A stretch of 64,000 nt of DNA from Galaxea fascicularis (GCA_948470475.1 OX419335.1:21417999-21481998); one strand, 5' to 3'; positions 24,801 through 38,704 are shown, counted from the first letter of the stretch. The notes: generated by a model from the sequence alone, not told the origin. Numbers and translations are program-made.

Positions 24801-27800
24801 TACACTGAATTTATGAGTGGAGAGATTTTGCAGCGAATTAAAGCCCTCTTTTCCTGATTTACTTGCACAGTTTTGATTTCGGTCACGAAGACTATTTAGT
24901 GTAAACTTATAGACGTGACAATTTCGCATTTCCCTGAGATTTTCGAGGTGTCCTTAGAAATAAGTTACGGCAATAAAGCCGACAATATAATTGGTAAAAA
25001 CACATTTATTATTTCCTTGTAATTGTCCTAGCTCTCTCAATTATATTTTGCTTTCCTTTAAAATAGGAAGTCTTCGTCAAACATGGAAAATTAAATAAGA
25101 TGTAATTACGTTTAAGTTTTTCCAAATTTGGAAGTTTCAGAATGCTTTTGTTGAAAGTAAGTTTATTCTCACACAACGGTTGTAGAGTGTTCGTATTGAC
25201 CTTTACAGGCTAACGCGTACTTGAAGCAAACTTAACTTTATTCCATGCAGTTTATAAGGACTCCCTTCTTTTCTTCGGCAAATTACAGTATTTTATTGAA
25301 GAAATGGGAAAGAGGAGCCTTAAGTCGCACTTACCTGTTTGAGCCGTGATCGGATGATAGAATTTCGTGCTGAATAAATCTTTGAGATGGATTCTTGATT
25401 CAATTCACCGGTTTAAAGTGAATCGCTAATGTGCGCTGTGTACATCTGTCGTTGTTCAAAATTCATCTTTTATATTGAATCTTGTTCTGCCGTCGCGCTA
25501 AGATAAAATATAACTCAAATGTAATTATAACATGGAAATGCTTTTCTCTTTTTTTTACTGATATTACAGGAGTTGGAATTAACTTTATTACATATGCGCG
25601 TCACTAACAGTTCTTTTTCGTTCGGTGTTACAATTTACGAAGTTATAAAGTAACCCTTTCTATTCACCTACCCGGTCAACGAAGAACTAATGAACATTAT
25701 TTAGCAAAATGGCGGTACTTGTTCGCGTTTAAACCGGAAGATCCTCGCTTGCCGCGTGTTGATTAGAGACATGAAATGACTTGATATAGTCAAAAGCCGA
25801 CACGACCGGTTATATCCTTTTTTCTTCTTTCTTTTGTTTTGTCCTATATACTCTGGACACGCGAATGGCTTCATTGGCTTAGTCGCAAAGTTAAGACTGC
25901 AGATGATAATTTACTTTGCATCAGAAAGAGCAGGCCTCGGCTTGAAAAGGAAGGCAACGCAAGGAATCCTGTCTTCTGAACGCCAAACAGCCTGTGATTC
26001 CTTTTGGACATTCAGAATCATATTTATCAATTCACAGAAACAATTACAAAACATACAACAAGAAAGACCGAGTATCTTAGAAAGGAAAATGAGACGTTAT
26101 CTCTCTATACGTACTCATGTCTGAACAGGCTAACGAACTTCGAAGCCCAGTTGGGAGCTGCATAGTTGAATAAAGCACAAACGAAGCTATGCATGGAGAG
26201 CTTGAGGTAACAACTCTGGACCGGTGAATCGGCGACTGCACAAACTGGGTTCAAATTGTAACTTTTCTGATCAACAGCTATCGTTATTATTTTGTCGTTT
26301 ATATCTATTCACCAGTGAACCATGATTCGTTATCCATTTAATCTGAATTCTTTCCCTGTCCATTCCTGTGTTTGGAACCTCTCTTGCTTAGTGCATTTCC
26401 CATAATGGCTAAAGTATTGAAATCAGATGGAACCTATTCATAGATAAGAGGAACGTGGTTAAGTAGAGCTATCTGTATGAATCACGGAATTGTTGGTGAC
26501 GTGGGCAAAAATAGAAATACCCAATGGAATCGTGGACATCAGAACTCAATTTCCAAATCTTCTCAAGTAAAGATTGTTTAGCAATTGCGTTGCTGGAGAA
26601 GACGTTCACCTTGTATCTAGCTTTTTTAAAAATGATTTGCTTTTTCGTTTTCTGTGTTATGGGGTCTTTGGTCTACAGTGTGTACTTGGAAATCGTCCAC
26701 TCTCTTGAAGCCTGTTTCAACGTGGTTGACTGCTAGTTTTTTGATGTTATTGTAAAGAGATTGTCGGCCACAGTATCGAAATATTGCTGACTTATGTTTG
26801 ACTTTTTGTAGCCAATATTCCCAGGTATTCAAGTAAAATGTAGCAGGATTGTTTAGGGAACGAGGCAAATGAATTGTAGTTTTGAAAAGAAGAACGGATT
26901 TTCAAAGGAAGCCAAATGGATAGCAAATCACCTCATTTAATTTGAATTCCGAAAGTGCGCTGGAAAATCTAATTCTATCAAAGAGATTAGTACCATTAGC
27001 CATTATTTTGATTTACACGTTTCACTTTGTGCGATGTTCCTTTACATTACGAGACAATGAAGCAGGCGCAATTAAAGCGGTACGGAATCCTCTGTACTTT
27101 CTCTTTCTCAAATGGATTAAGTTAGTTTATTAGGGCTGGGCTCTGTTTCGCTGCCTCCTGATCAGGAAGAAAGACGTGCTCCTCAGTTTGATGTTAGGTG
27201 GGTTAAGAAATTCTGGTTGAAAATACTGACGTGCTAAGTACAGCTCGGGCATCGATACACAGTGATTGTTTCATATTAAATCCAATGGAAGTACTTTTAA
27301 GTACGTTTCCTTATAACCAAAACACTGCTAGAACGCAAAAACAAAGATTTTGAGCTGTTATCTCAAATGGCAAGCACATTAATCTATATTTAGCTATTTT
27401 TCTGCAAAAGAATATGAAACGATTGTGCCAAGTATCCGTTACCAGCTTCAAGAAGGGTATTCATCAGGTGGATCAACCCTTAGAGTATTTAAAGATAAGA
27501 CTGTACCATTATTCTTGGGTTTTCTTCCAATACATCGTTTTGACAACTTTTGATTCAAAGTGATATTAAAAATTCTTGACGTAACGCTTTTAAATGTACT
27601 TATTATGGGCCTTCCTTTCTGGTAGAGGAGTCTACAACCACCATCTTGAATTGGGTGTAAGGAAGACAAAGGTTTCTGGTTTGTTAAGTCCGCCTGAAGC
27701 GTACTAAAAATATGTGCCATGCAGAACTAGCCATTGATTTTACTAATTTATCTATTTAAACTTATTCCGTCTCAGTTTTAAAGTATTACAATATCGGAAA

Positions 27801-30800
27801 GTGGAAATCTGAAGCCGAAATATTGGTTCTTGTGACACTTGAAGAAACACGTGAATTGGACCGTCAGTAATTAAAAAAAAGTCCAACTGATTTATTCCTG
27901 ATAAGTTAACGCAGCATCATTTGGCCACGAAATCCGAATAATACAATTCTCTAATGTCTTCACCATGCACCAAAATGATTTTGGTGACGTCACAACAAAC
28001 TGGGCGGCAACCTCTTCAGAGTGGGTAATTTGTGCAACTCCTTTTGCTATTTCATCATTTCACTGGTCAGGAATAAATAATCTGTATCACTCACACTTTG
28101 GATCTCACAGGACTATTTGGGACATTCGTGTGTAGTATTTATAACAAAACGGCGAGAGGCTCTTCCGCTAATCGCCAAATATGATAATTTCTTCCAATAC
28201 ATTTAAGGAGAATAAATTGATTCATATCAAAGAAGTATACAGAAAAGTGATCTAGTAATTGTTTTTTGTTTATCAATATTTATCTGGGTTAGCGTGCAGT
28301 TAGTTTCACGCCTGTCGTGGAAATGGGTAAACCGTTTTCGGGGGGAGTCAAAACTAATCCACGTTTTAAGCAAATGGAGCCTAAAATATTGTTTTGGAAC
28401 GTAAGAAGAATGCAGACCTCTAAGAAACTTGATTGCCTTTTTAGGAGCTTTTTAAGTGTTAGGGTCTCCCTGAAGGCGTTAGTCAAAGGAGGTTACCGCA
28501 ACCTCATTACTACTATATCGGCTCTTTGAAAACGTATCCAGAAATAAATGACTAAATTTAGATTCAAACATGTAATTGCAGGTATGACTTTCGCTTCCTT
28601 TGTGTTCAGGTAATAGTCGTTCATTGTTGCGGGCTAATTGCGTGTTTTTCTCGATGAGGTAAGCCTCTTGTCTCGCTGTTAATGATTTATTTTGAAAAGG
28701 AGCTTGTTGCTATGTTTTGTTATCGCTAAGGACATAATCACCCGCATCCTTAGTCGAGGCGACCAAGCGGTTCCTAATTATAAACAATTGCGTTTTTCAT
28801 GATTTGGCAAATTGTTGTTGTCAAAATTCCAGAGTGAAAAAATAACTCGCTGCAATAAAATATCTTTCAAGCTGATTTGTCATCTCGGTTTATGGGCCTA
28901 TTTCACCCTTTTATCCTGTCTCACAAAATTTGAATTTTATGTCAAAACTTTTACTGCATTCTCTTTTGATATTGGCAGAGGTCTTCATAGTTGACCACGA
29001 GAGTATTTTGTACAAGGCACAGCAAGTATCAGGCAGCCGTGTCCTTTGGCAGGGCTTGCAGCTTTTTATCTCCCAGCGAACGATGTTAGCAAAACTCTCA
29101 AATGAAGGTCGGTGCGTGTTGTGTATTAATAGCTAGAGTTTAACGCCGTTTTATGTGAGCATTTCGACTCACACTTTCCTATTAAATGATCTATTTTATT
29201 GACAGCACTTCACACGATGTGAAATGTTGTGTTAAGTCGTGCATAAGTGTATTGGCCAAATTTTCCCAGTGGTTTAAACTTTTTACAAGTGCTTGCTGGC
29301 CATGAATAAGTGCCAATAATTATCACTAGTGATTTTTGGAGCTTTACAATCAAAACACTGTTTTCCCACAGGAAAAATGCAAATCTTTTTCAGCTTGAAG
29401 CAAAGCTATGTGTGGTTTACCTCAAAAATAAAAGATTTCTTTCATTTTAGACTGTATAACATACATATTTTCTGAACTTTTATTCAAGGGTCGAGGTATT
29501 TCGCTTTAAACAAACTAATTGAGATTTTTCAATCCATGCCACAAACTCTAAGCTCCCACGATCAGTACAGAGTTTGACCAGAACTTGCCGGCACACGTCA
29601 GTCTTTCTTGATTAAAATCCGACACTGTGCTTTGAACAGTCCAGCGTACGCGTCATGTCTTTGTAATGTAATATTTGTTTGATTTCTTTCTTTATTTTAC
29701 GTTTTCTGGGAGTGGAATGCAGTTTAATGCATCGTTAATTCCATTTCTCCTCGAGCGTAAGTGTAGCTCTAGTCAATTTGTTTTGCATGACATTTAGTTG
29801 GTTAACACTGTAACACAAACTTATTATGGAAATGTTAACACATCCCTGCAAACTTTGCTAGATCGTTGTCAAAGAAAATGATATCGTCTTTGAAATATTT
29901 GTCACTTAGACTTCAGACAAACAGCAACTAGACTATCTGCTACGTTTTCTTGCCAATACCGGATTGTAGTATTTAGTTCAAACTGACAAACTAAAACAGC
30001 TTTTAGCTGATATTTTGATGTAAAGAACGTTTTGCATGCCTAGTAATTGAAAATATACTTATTTCGTTTGCTTGTAATGTTTACTTTGGTTCTGACATTG
30101 AAAATTTGAAAGTGAAACTGAGAAACTGTTAAATGCTTAAACCTCCAGATTTCTACATTTTGAGCTGAGTAGAGGCAGCTGGATTGGCTGTCATATAATC
30201 TATAAAGACACAGCTTATGTGCGTTTTTCTTCTCGTCATAAAACGTGAAATGAAGGGTCTAAGTGTCGATGAAGTACTTTAAGGATAGGATGTGTGCTTA
30301 GTGTTAATTCCGCATTTAACGTCACGTAGGCCAGCTTCACGAATCAGAACTTAATTTACCTACATGTTTGTTTCTTATATCTTTCTAAAAACGAGTTTAT
30401 ATCTACAATTGACACATGAAGTGCAGTTCCTTGATTTGCAGGGCTATTAAATTTCAAAAGGCAGCGTGTGAAGTATAATGGTCTTTGTTATGTCTGTATG
30501 ACGCTCCATATGGTCAATACTTTATCAAGAATCTTGACGCTGAGAGGTTTAGGCCATTAAACCTAGTACATTTTTTTGTTGACCCTTGAAACATTTGAGC
30601 CAGTTACATCACCGGTTTTTGGACAAGGTCACCCTCGGCCCTATTTACAGACCTTCAAGACAGTCGCAGTTGTAATGGCACATAACTAGCTTTTAAAATA
30701 AGTTAAAGGTTTTCTTTTTTGTTGGCCAACTTTTACTTCTTTGGCCCCTGTCGCAAATTGAATGCGTCAGTTATTTCAACTCACAAGTTGTAATAAAAAC

Positions 30801-32275
30801 AATACCAACGGGTGTTTTGTATTTTATAATCGATATAAAGTGGCATGGAAAATGGGGTAAACTTTAATATGATTTCACTTGAAAAAATACAAAGTTACTT
30901 TTGAAATTTTAAAAGGTAATTTTTCTTGTAAACGGCCTAGTTACGGCAATGTTTATGTGATCCAGTTTGTGAATTTAACGAAAGCCGAATTCCGTGAAAA
31001 TGCGTGAGTGTTTTAACACAAGGTAGCAGCAGTAAACTCACCAAATGATTTAAGTAACATGCGATATATTGCTTTCCTGGAAAATGACCGCACCTTCAAA
31101 TTTGGGGCAATATAAATTTTTTTTCATTTCCCAAAAGAAATTCAACTTTGAAGTTTCATGCGTTCTGCCTGAAATTCCAAAATTAATGAGTCGAATTTTT
31201 GCCATAGTTTGAAGAGTTTCCGAGAGGCTTTAGTAGAGTACTTGTTGGGAAGTAAACAACCGTTTTGTGTTTTGGGGCTTTAAAACATCCAGGAAACTAT
31301 ATCTGCAAGAGCTCAGTACTGCTGGAAGGGCCGTGATGTCTGAATAGCCTACTAGGAAAATAGAACGGTTTGGCAACCTTTCAGTAATTTCTTGCTGCCA
31401 AGTTTTGACCTTCTGGCATTTTTAACTCTAAATAGTTATTTCTGAAGGTCCGTATCTATTCTTATTTATTAGTTAACTTAATCACTTATATTACCAATAA
31501 GTTAATTCTAAGGTACAATAAAGACGTTGTTTTTGCTGTTGTTGTTGTAGTGTGTTAGTACAAGCACGTAGCGGTTAAACCGCTTTTTCTTGAGTGGAAT
31601 GGCGCTTTTCCGAGACCAAGTTAAAACACGTATTGTGCGCCAAACAGGAAATGTTACTGTCCAACAGAATGGAATGGCTCTATTTGAATGGTCACGTCAG
31701 TTGCAAAGGAGCCGTAAGAACCACTTTATGCAGTACAAGAGAGGAACACTAATTAAAAGCACACTGCACTATGCTTGAAGATTTTAATAGCAATATAAGG
31801 GATTTCAGGTAGTTAGGATTTCATCACGCAGGGCCAACTTCAAGATGGTTATGAGCAGCTTCATAGGACTAAGTGTAGCTCAGTAGCCAGTGGTCACTGG
31901 TCACTGTTTCGGATTTTATCCTCTGACTCAAAAGTAACTTTCATTTGAATGTTCCCAAGATCACAGCTTTTTACAGGGCACAGTTTCAAAAATATATCTA
32001 CTTATTTATATTTATTAAGTTCAGTTCTGCATTTGTCTTCAGCAAAAAGAAACACCTCTCCTCGAATTTTTGATAAAACATTGCGAGCTTAATTATGAGC
32101 TTTGTTAGCTTAGTTGACGAATCCGAAAAAGGACGCTAATTTAGGCTAGTTTTGTTTTTCGGTGCTGTAATTTTAGCATTTTGATTTGAAAGTTTCAGTA
32201 ACTAATTATTTTTTTTCTCAAGAGGTTCTATCTTCCAGTGCTTTTCCCAATTAATCCTAACGCGATGGCCATGAT
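18871..32275. other. Long gene-poor stretch, nothing recognised
   Basis: More than 13 kb with no convincing exon. Several open frames of 60-130 codons occur, notably a cluster on both strands at 24414-24929, but they overlap each other, lack domains and have no start or splice context that favours one. There is a 17-T run at 19373-19389. The stretch may be intergenic or lie within large introns of genes extending beyond view; sequence alone does not decide. Confidence 0.35.
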
Positions 32276-32294
32276 CCCCCCCCCCCCCCCCCCC
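32276..32294. repeat. Homopolymer of 19 C
   Basis: Nineteen consecutive cytosines. The length is probably variable between individuals and hard to sequence. It lies in a region without genes. Confidence 0.9.
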
Positions 32295-35200
32295 GCTCTC
32301 CTTAGAATACCAGTGGGAAACTAAGCAAATTACTGAGGAGAATAAGGAAAGTCATAACCTCAAGGAGTATTCCTCATTACACGCTGGAATTCTCACAAGA
32401 AAAGATGCAGTAAAGTTCAGTGGAGTTTACAACTAACGATGCTCCACGCTCCTAGCTCTATTAATTATCTTACAACGTCCATAGTTAGTAGAAAATGAAG
32501 CAAGTAAATGAGAGGAATAAAGCAAGCTATGGTCTAAAGAAATTGTCCTTTTGATGAGCACAATTTTTTCAACGAATTGTATAGTAAACCGAATGCAATG
32601 GGACTCGGACAGCGTCTTAATTCTCCCTATAATAGCATTGCGAGAAACAGCAAATGACTTGAGAGAATCTCAGAGTCATAGCTACAAAGAATAATCCCAA
32701 TGATAAGGAACCTAATTCTCTCAACAGGTATATTAGCGACTTGCAGAGTCCAGTAAAGAGAATCCGCTCTAACACGCATAGCGTGCCCAGTTACTGAATA
32801 AAAACACAAAACACTTAAAATACCCTTAGAGCTGGGCTCGTCGTGTCTGGCTACACAACAATGCCAAAAGATGGATATTTGCCACCACTGATTTTACATT
32901 TGAGACAAAAGACGCCTATGAAAATACTCACTCCATTGTGAAATGCAGGCATCTATTTTTGGTTTTCCTGCACCTACAAATAATATACAACAAAACTTAG
33001 TAATTTCCTTTCTTTTGTTCTTGAGAATACAGACCATGAGCTCTTTTCAGACGAGCTTAAAGATGACAACAATTCAGACAGGAAATTTCCAAAGTTTTGC
33101 TTCTGTCGTTGAACTCTGGCCAAAGCACCTCAAGCAACTTGAATGAGAAAAAATAGGACAGCTAAAATATAAACAAAAAACAGGAACAAAGTTTGGCCTT
33201 TTCGTGACATGGTCTGAAACCAAAGCAAGATCATTATGCGCTAATTACTGTTCTCAAGCAACTTAACACAGGAAGGCTGGGTGTTTTAATGATTGGTCTT
33301 AAGAGCTTCATTCATTCAAGATGGTCGACAAAATGGCTTGAACCTTTCTTGTGCCGCTTGACGTGAGACATTGTTTACTAATAGCACTTAAAAAGCTGTT
33401 AAGCTTTTAAAAAAAGTAGGTACCCTTACGCGCCAATCTCTCTTCCTTGAGTAGTGCGTCCCTTAGCTAGTGGAGGTCTTCTATTCAAAGGGAAAAATAC
33501 AAACGAAAAGAAAACAATTGTACGCAAAGCATTCAAACCAATATTTGCTAAAGTGAAGAGCAAACTGAAAAAGCTCACACACGATCTTATTTTCCCGTTT
33601 TTTTTTTTTGTTTTTTTTTTTTAAGGTGACGTCTTGAAAGTTATCTCAATGACTTTGCCAAATAAAATCATCAGCATATGTTGTGGGTGGTTTTCTTTCA
33701 ATCTAGGTTTGCCAGGGTGATTTTCTTTGCGGATCGCCAGATTTTTGTTTTTTTGCTGGGCCGTTCTTGAAGGTTTGATTTAACCGACAAGCATAAACAT
33801 AAGAAAATAAGCGTCTTTCTCAGTTATGCTTGCTGTTGTAATGGACGTGGATTAAGTAGTAGCATCTGCTAACGGGAGTATTCCTCAACACTGCGCGTGG
33901 TTAGATTGACCCCGGTCCGATCGCTTATTCACCAGTAAGAGCCCGTGGAATCAAGGCACAAGCACAAAATTATGAAGTGCACCGGTCTTAAAGACCACCC
34001 GCCCCTGATCCTTGTGCTTGCATTCATTTACAATTGTATTTTTTTTCAATTCAATTCAATTTTTATTTCACCACATACATATATGCTTACAGTGGATAAT
34101 GATGAAAGAAGCAAGAAATGGAGAGGAGACCTCGGGTAACCCCAAGGCTTATGCTAAGGGGTCCCCTCGGACATGTATTGAGACTTATTTTTTAACATGC
34201 ATTTTAACATTTTTTTTAACTCTGCTTATCGCAAAGCTGTGGCTGAGACCCGGTAAAAGGCAGATAGTGAAAGAACAGTGCGACTTGGGGGTTCGAGAAG
34301 GGGACAGAAAACAACCCAGGATATTTGATAGCTCCTGGTTTGTTGACGGCTCTGCTTTACGCGCTGAAAACTGTTATCCTTGATTGATTTTAATGAATAG
34401 TTCCCCCATAAATCCTAAGACCAACACCACGCAATGCAACTCCAACGCTTGCGTGCTTGAGTATACTCTCTGCTATAATTACCGCACTTGGGGATGAAAG
34501 CTATCCAGTTATACTGTTACTAGTGGCATAACAGTGCGAAACTAGCTCTTGAGTCACTTCAGTATTTTATGGAAGTGATAATTTTGTGCTTTACTTACAT
34601 TACAATACGCGCACAGGAGGCATAGGTTTAATTTTGTATTACACTTGGTTCATGACTAGGGTGAGCAACTGCACTTGTCGATACACATCAGCAGGTTTGA
34701 TGTATCACAGTGTATTGGGAAAATGACAAAATACGACCACTTTAGTTTTGTCCAGCACACATAATCAGCAACAGTACTCGAAGGTAATCATTTCCCGGTA
34801 TAGCTAGTGAGCGAAGCAGCCGAGAAAAAGGTGGATACTGGGAAGGCGCGACGGCGTCCCATTCCCCCGCTCTCCGTTAACTCACCGTTTTGGCCCTACC
34901 CTTGATTAGGGATTCCCCACACAGGCTCTACCAACAAAATACATTTCCAGGCACATTCATCTTTGTAATAGCTTTGTAATCGCTGCTTTGTATGTGTAAT
35001 GTAGTGCTAGAAGCGCTCACAGAGCCTACACTAATGTCAGTGTAACTGAGTTGGACTATTGGATTTGGAGTGACGTAAGCCTCTTCCGAAGGCAAGTCTT
35101 AGGTTCCAGAATAAAGCAACGAAAAACAAAAAAACAAGAAAGACAGAAAAGGAAAAAGAAAGTAAGAAAGCAAAAAACGAGAATAAGGGGACCAGAAAGA

Positions 35201-37675
35201 CGTTCCATTTATTCTTTTCTGCAGTCTACCGTTCTGTCCTTTCAAGCTTCTCATTCTTCTCCTGTAACGAAAATAGACTTGTAGAGGAAGGTTTGTCCTG
35301 CGTAAGTTAAAGAGGGTTTGATGTTAGTTGCTGAGTCCTTTCGATAGTCTTCCTTTAACCTATTTCCTATGGTTTATTCAACAGAAGCCAAAGTAGAAAC
35401 GGTAAAATAATAAAGACAGAATGGATCACTGAAGGCAGGGAGAGGTACTGAAAAAAAATTCATTTTTCGCCATCCAGGCTTATTTTAGGAGTGGCTGGAA
35501 TATGTTTCATTGGTGTAAAAAGAAGTTTGTAGATGTCAACGCTAAAAAGCACAGGGGAGAACTTGTAGGAACTGCACCTTCAAGAACTACAACAATCTTT
35601 GTACTTTTTTAGTATGTAGACGTCAGCAGTGAAAACGTGATGCTTTATTAACTTCTCCATACCATCACTGGATGTTAAGATCGTTTGTCTTAATGTCGGT
35701 TCCAGAGCCCCTAATGATTTTATGTCAATGTTGTCAAAAACTGTGACTGTTAATTTTGAAAATGTGTGTTGCTTGGCATGGCTTCACCATTTTAACACCG
35801 CCTTTTCTGTTATATTTATCATCAAACTACGATGGCCATAGAATAGACATGCTTTTTGTTATCTCACAAACTCAAACAGTCTTTAACACCAGCGTGACCA
35901 GAATCATCAGTCAGATGATATGTCGGTTAAGCCCTCTAGCTTGTATCTCTTTGTTTTCTGGCATTCATGAAATACCCTCTTGGGGTAAAAAGAGCCCAGA
36001 TGGGCTGGATGGTCAGTGGAAAGTTAAAGCAACGGCAACAAATAAACTTAATGACGCTGGTTTAAATGAGACCTACGATGGTTAATCTCATGTAGCCATA
36101 AGTACGTCAGATTTGTTTTTCAGTATTTCTCTTTCCTCTTTTGTAAGAGTGCATTCGCCGGTTTGTTAGACCTAAAGTCTTTTATAGATACTTTATAATT
36201 ACTGTTGTGCAGCGTCCAGCTATTCGCATTCTGGTGGTTTCATAGGGGATTTTAGACTTAAGACTTTATTTATACAAGGTAAAAACATCAGTACAAAGAT
36301 CAACTGAAATAAAAACTGAATTACGTGTTTGCCGTGTGGGAGTACGATGTAGGCATAAGGTGATTGATTTCGCTTTCAAACGATTGAGAGGATCTAATCG
36401 CTATGACTTTTTGAGGAAGATAATTCCGTATATTGCTAAAAAGAAACTTGATTTTTAGATAGCTTAAGGCCGCAGTACTAAAAAGAGAGACTTCATCTTT
36501 CTCTTAAGTTCTTATTACATGACCAAGAAAGCTACAGTTCAACAATGGACGCGCCGATACACAAGCTATGCAATACAATGACAACAGAGGCGGAGAAGTG
36601 AATTGGCTGCATATCATCTGGCAAGGTGATAGAATTGGAGTTATCAGTGCCTGAGAGTTCACAAAAGCGATGGATCATGTTCATTTTATCTATGAAAAGA
36701 ATGATTGTTTTCATACCCATAATTATTCTGGGTACCCATCACAGAGCAAACACTTAAAATTAGTCAAGATAGAAAAACACACCGTTTCTGTTTTCAGACA
36801 CATTAATTCCTCACAACAGAAGCTGGTAGAAAAACAGGTAAAAGCGTGCAAAGTCGAGAGTGCTGTGTCAACGTAACTCGACAAACCTTACAGACTTACA
36901 GTGTGCCAAAGTCTACACATAATTATACGAAACCATAACAAGAGCCCACCGATAAATTCCACACAAAAAGTCATAAAATAAACAGATATATCACAATAAT
37001 ATGTGTGGCCAGTTGGTACAAGTGCATTTTTATGAACATTTTCATTCGTGGAAAAATTGATATCTTTATTGAAAAGCCCAAGTTATGTAGATTAAACTTC
37101 ATCAGTGATTATTTTATACCTTGACCATGATATAATAGAAGATTCAAATAGCAAATGTGTTCCTGTTTTGCTCGCTTGCACATAAGACTTAACAATCACT
37201 GGGCATATACCAAGAAAGTACAAGGCATATGATTCATACATGCTACTGATGCTCCTCTATGTTTGTCAGAAACAGTCACACAAGTAATAAAATGCAGGAT
37301 GTTTGTGAAGACTTATTACAGGTTTAAAAGAAAGATACTTAATATAGTACAACAATATCATGATATAAATGTTTGTATCACGAAAAATAATATGTTGTAG
37401 TGCATTATTGCTAATACATTGCAGCCCTCTCTTCCATTACAGACAGTGGAAAAAAATTACTAGTCCTTAAATATCTTATAATAATTATATCTTTTGAAGA
37501 AAACTCTTGGGGACAGGATTTTCATAAAGTTTAAGGAAGCTCTTTTTTTAAGTTTGATTAATGAAGATGAGGCTTAAATCAAAATTACAAGTTTCTCTGA
37601 CAAAGCTGGTTTCATTCCCAACCATTTACTTTGTTATTTTTTTAATATGGACTACACTTCCTCAGTTGAACACTT
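32295..37675. other. Gene-poor stretch with probable dispersed-repeat fragments
   Basis: No gene was recognised. Around 34048-34075 a CAATT(CAATT)n run followed by TTTTTATTTCACC looks like the reversed tail of a non-LTR retroelement. A similar TTTATTTATACAAGG motif occurs near 36267. These calls rest on general appearance only. The patch 36901-37680 is CpG-poor (about 5 CpG in 780 bases), unlike its surroundings. Confidence 0.35.
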
Positions 37676-37827
37676 AACAATTATTGGACGAGGTTGAACA
37701 AAATATCGTGATTTGTCAGTGGCGAGCAGATCAATTATTTGCCGAAGCCGAGGGCTGAGGCAAATAATTGATCTCCGAGACACTGGCAAATCACGATATT
37801 TTGCGATAACTGAGTTCAATAATTGTT
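37676..37827. mobile_element. Foldback/MITE-like element with long inverted arms
   Basis: The left arm (37676-37743) starts AACAATTATTGG and contains AAAATATCGTGATTTG, CAGTG and GATCAATTATTTGCC. The right arm is its inverted counterpart and ends CAATAATTGTT at 37827. The arms are about 65 bases with a few mismatches and an indel, and they nearly meet around a CCGAAGCCGAGGGCTGAGG centre, so the transcript would form one long hairpin. No coding capacity is present. A second inverted pair overlaps its right end. Confidence 0.65.
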
Positions 37828-38108
37828 TTATCATTCGATCACCAAGTTTGTTTTGATACTCTTTTTTTTAGGGGGGGGGAGCGGTAAACGTGCGCTGCTG
37901 GCAGAAATCAATTGGTTTCCTTCTCAGTTAAATAATTTATTCTAGCGTGGTTACAATTGCGCATGAACAGAATATTATTTGCAGCAAAAACGCATTTAGA
38001 CGATATTACGCATGAGCAGATCATTATTTGTAGGCAGTTATTTGCAGGTCACGTGGTGGGCTCTCAGCCAATGAAAATATCCATCGAATGATAAAAACAA
38101 TTATTTTT
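37815..38108. mobile_element. Second inverted-repeat element overlapping the foldback
   Basis: TTCAATAATTGTTTTATCATTCGA at the left is repeated inverted at 38084-38108 with one inserted A. Between them, two related segments occur near 37962 (GCGCATGAACAGAATATTATTTG) and 38009 (ACGCATGAGCAGATCATTATTTG). Together with the foldback this may be one composite non-autonomous DNA element; its exact limits are uncertain. Confidence 0.45.
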
Positions 38109-38257
38109 CAAACACCAGATGTAGTGTACTGCTGGGAACTGGGACGAGTACATCCGGGCATGCAAGAAGGCGTAGAGACGTGGAAGCCATGATGGCTTAC
38201 TTAGTGTAACTTAGTGAACTTAGTGTTGATTGTGTGTGTCAAAACACTACACCAGAT

Positions 38258-38584
38258 CATCAGTCATTTAGAAGTGGTGGAACAGAGAATTAACTCTGAA
38301 GTGTAAATTAAAGTGCTAAGAGAAGCCCATGAAAAACCCACTGGGCCTTATCCCTAGTAAAGGGTATCAGGGAACCACACGAGGCAAAGAAAAAATTCTT
38401 TTGACCTCGGTGGGAATCGAACCTATGACCTCCGGAGTAGATCTACCGTTGCTCTGCCGACTAAGCTACGAGGACAGAGAAAGTCGGGGACGATTAAGGT
38501 GGTGAATCGCGGCGAAGAGAAAGTAAGGGTTATATATGTACCCTTACTTCCACCACCTATATATGTACATCAGTCATTTAGAAT
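38258..38584 (-). mobile_element. tRNA-headed SINE with 16-bp target-site duplication
   Basis: The 16-base word CATCAGTCATTTAGAA occurs exactly at 38258-38273 and 38569-38584, and the 295 bases between are the insertion. Read on the minus strand it has a leader of about 93 bases, a tRNA-like segment with both RNA polymerase III boxes, and a non-tRNA body. The leader contains a small hairpin, GTAAGGGT paired with ACCCTTAC (38524-38548). A long exact duplication of this size is what target-primed reverse transcription leaves. The element sits at the edge of an older reverse-transcriptase remnant. Confidence 0.85.
38403..38475 (-). other. tRNA-like SINE head with A and B boxes
   Basis: On the minus strand the A box TAGCTTAGTCGG (38457-38468) and B box GGTTCGATTCC (38413-38423) both match the pol III consensus. 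The acceptor ends GTCCTCG and CGAGGTC pair at six of seven positions and the D arm folds. The anticodon arm does not form a normal five-pair stem and the T stem has mismatches. It is therefore an internal promoter of the SINE, not a working tRNA. Confidence 0.8.
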
Positions 38585-38704
38585 TGTTTCATGAAGTTAT
38601 TGAGATTCAACAGGAAAGCAGTGTATGTAATTCAGATCAATTGAGTTAATCAGTTCTGTCTGTAAGTTCTTACATCATTTACACTTTTCTCCGCCCAATT
38701 TCGA

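Noticed and set aside
24414..24929. Cluster of open frames of 70-131 codons on both strands
   Set aside because: They overlap in several frames of a locally GC-richer patch; no domain, no start or splice context, no preferred frame.
34012..34383. Open frame of 123 codons with a hydrophobic stretch
   Set aside because: Runs through a CAATT-type repeat tail and T-rich sequence; looks like retroelement tail, not a gene.
35756..36085. Open frame of 109 codons
   Set aside because: Residue mix and overlap with nothing conserved; no splice or promoter support.
38403..38475. Functional tRNA gene on the minus strand
   Set aside because: The A and B boxes are good but the anticodon and T stems do not fold properly, and it lies inside an insertion with target-site duplication; treated as a SINE head.
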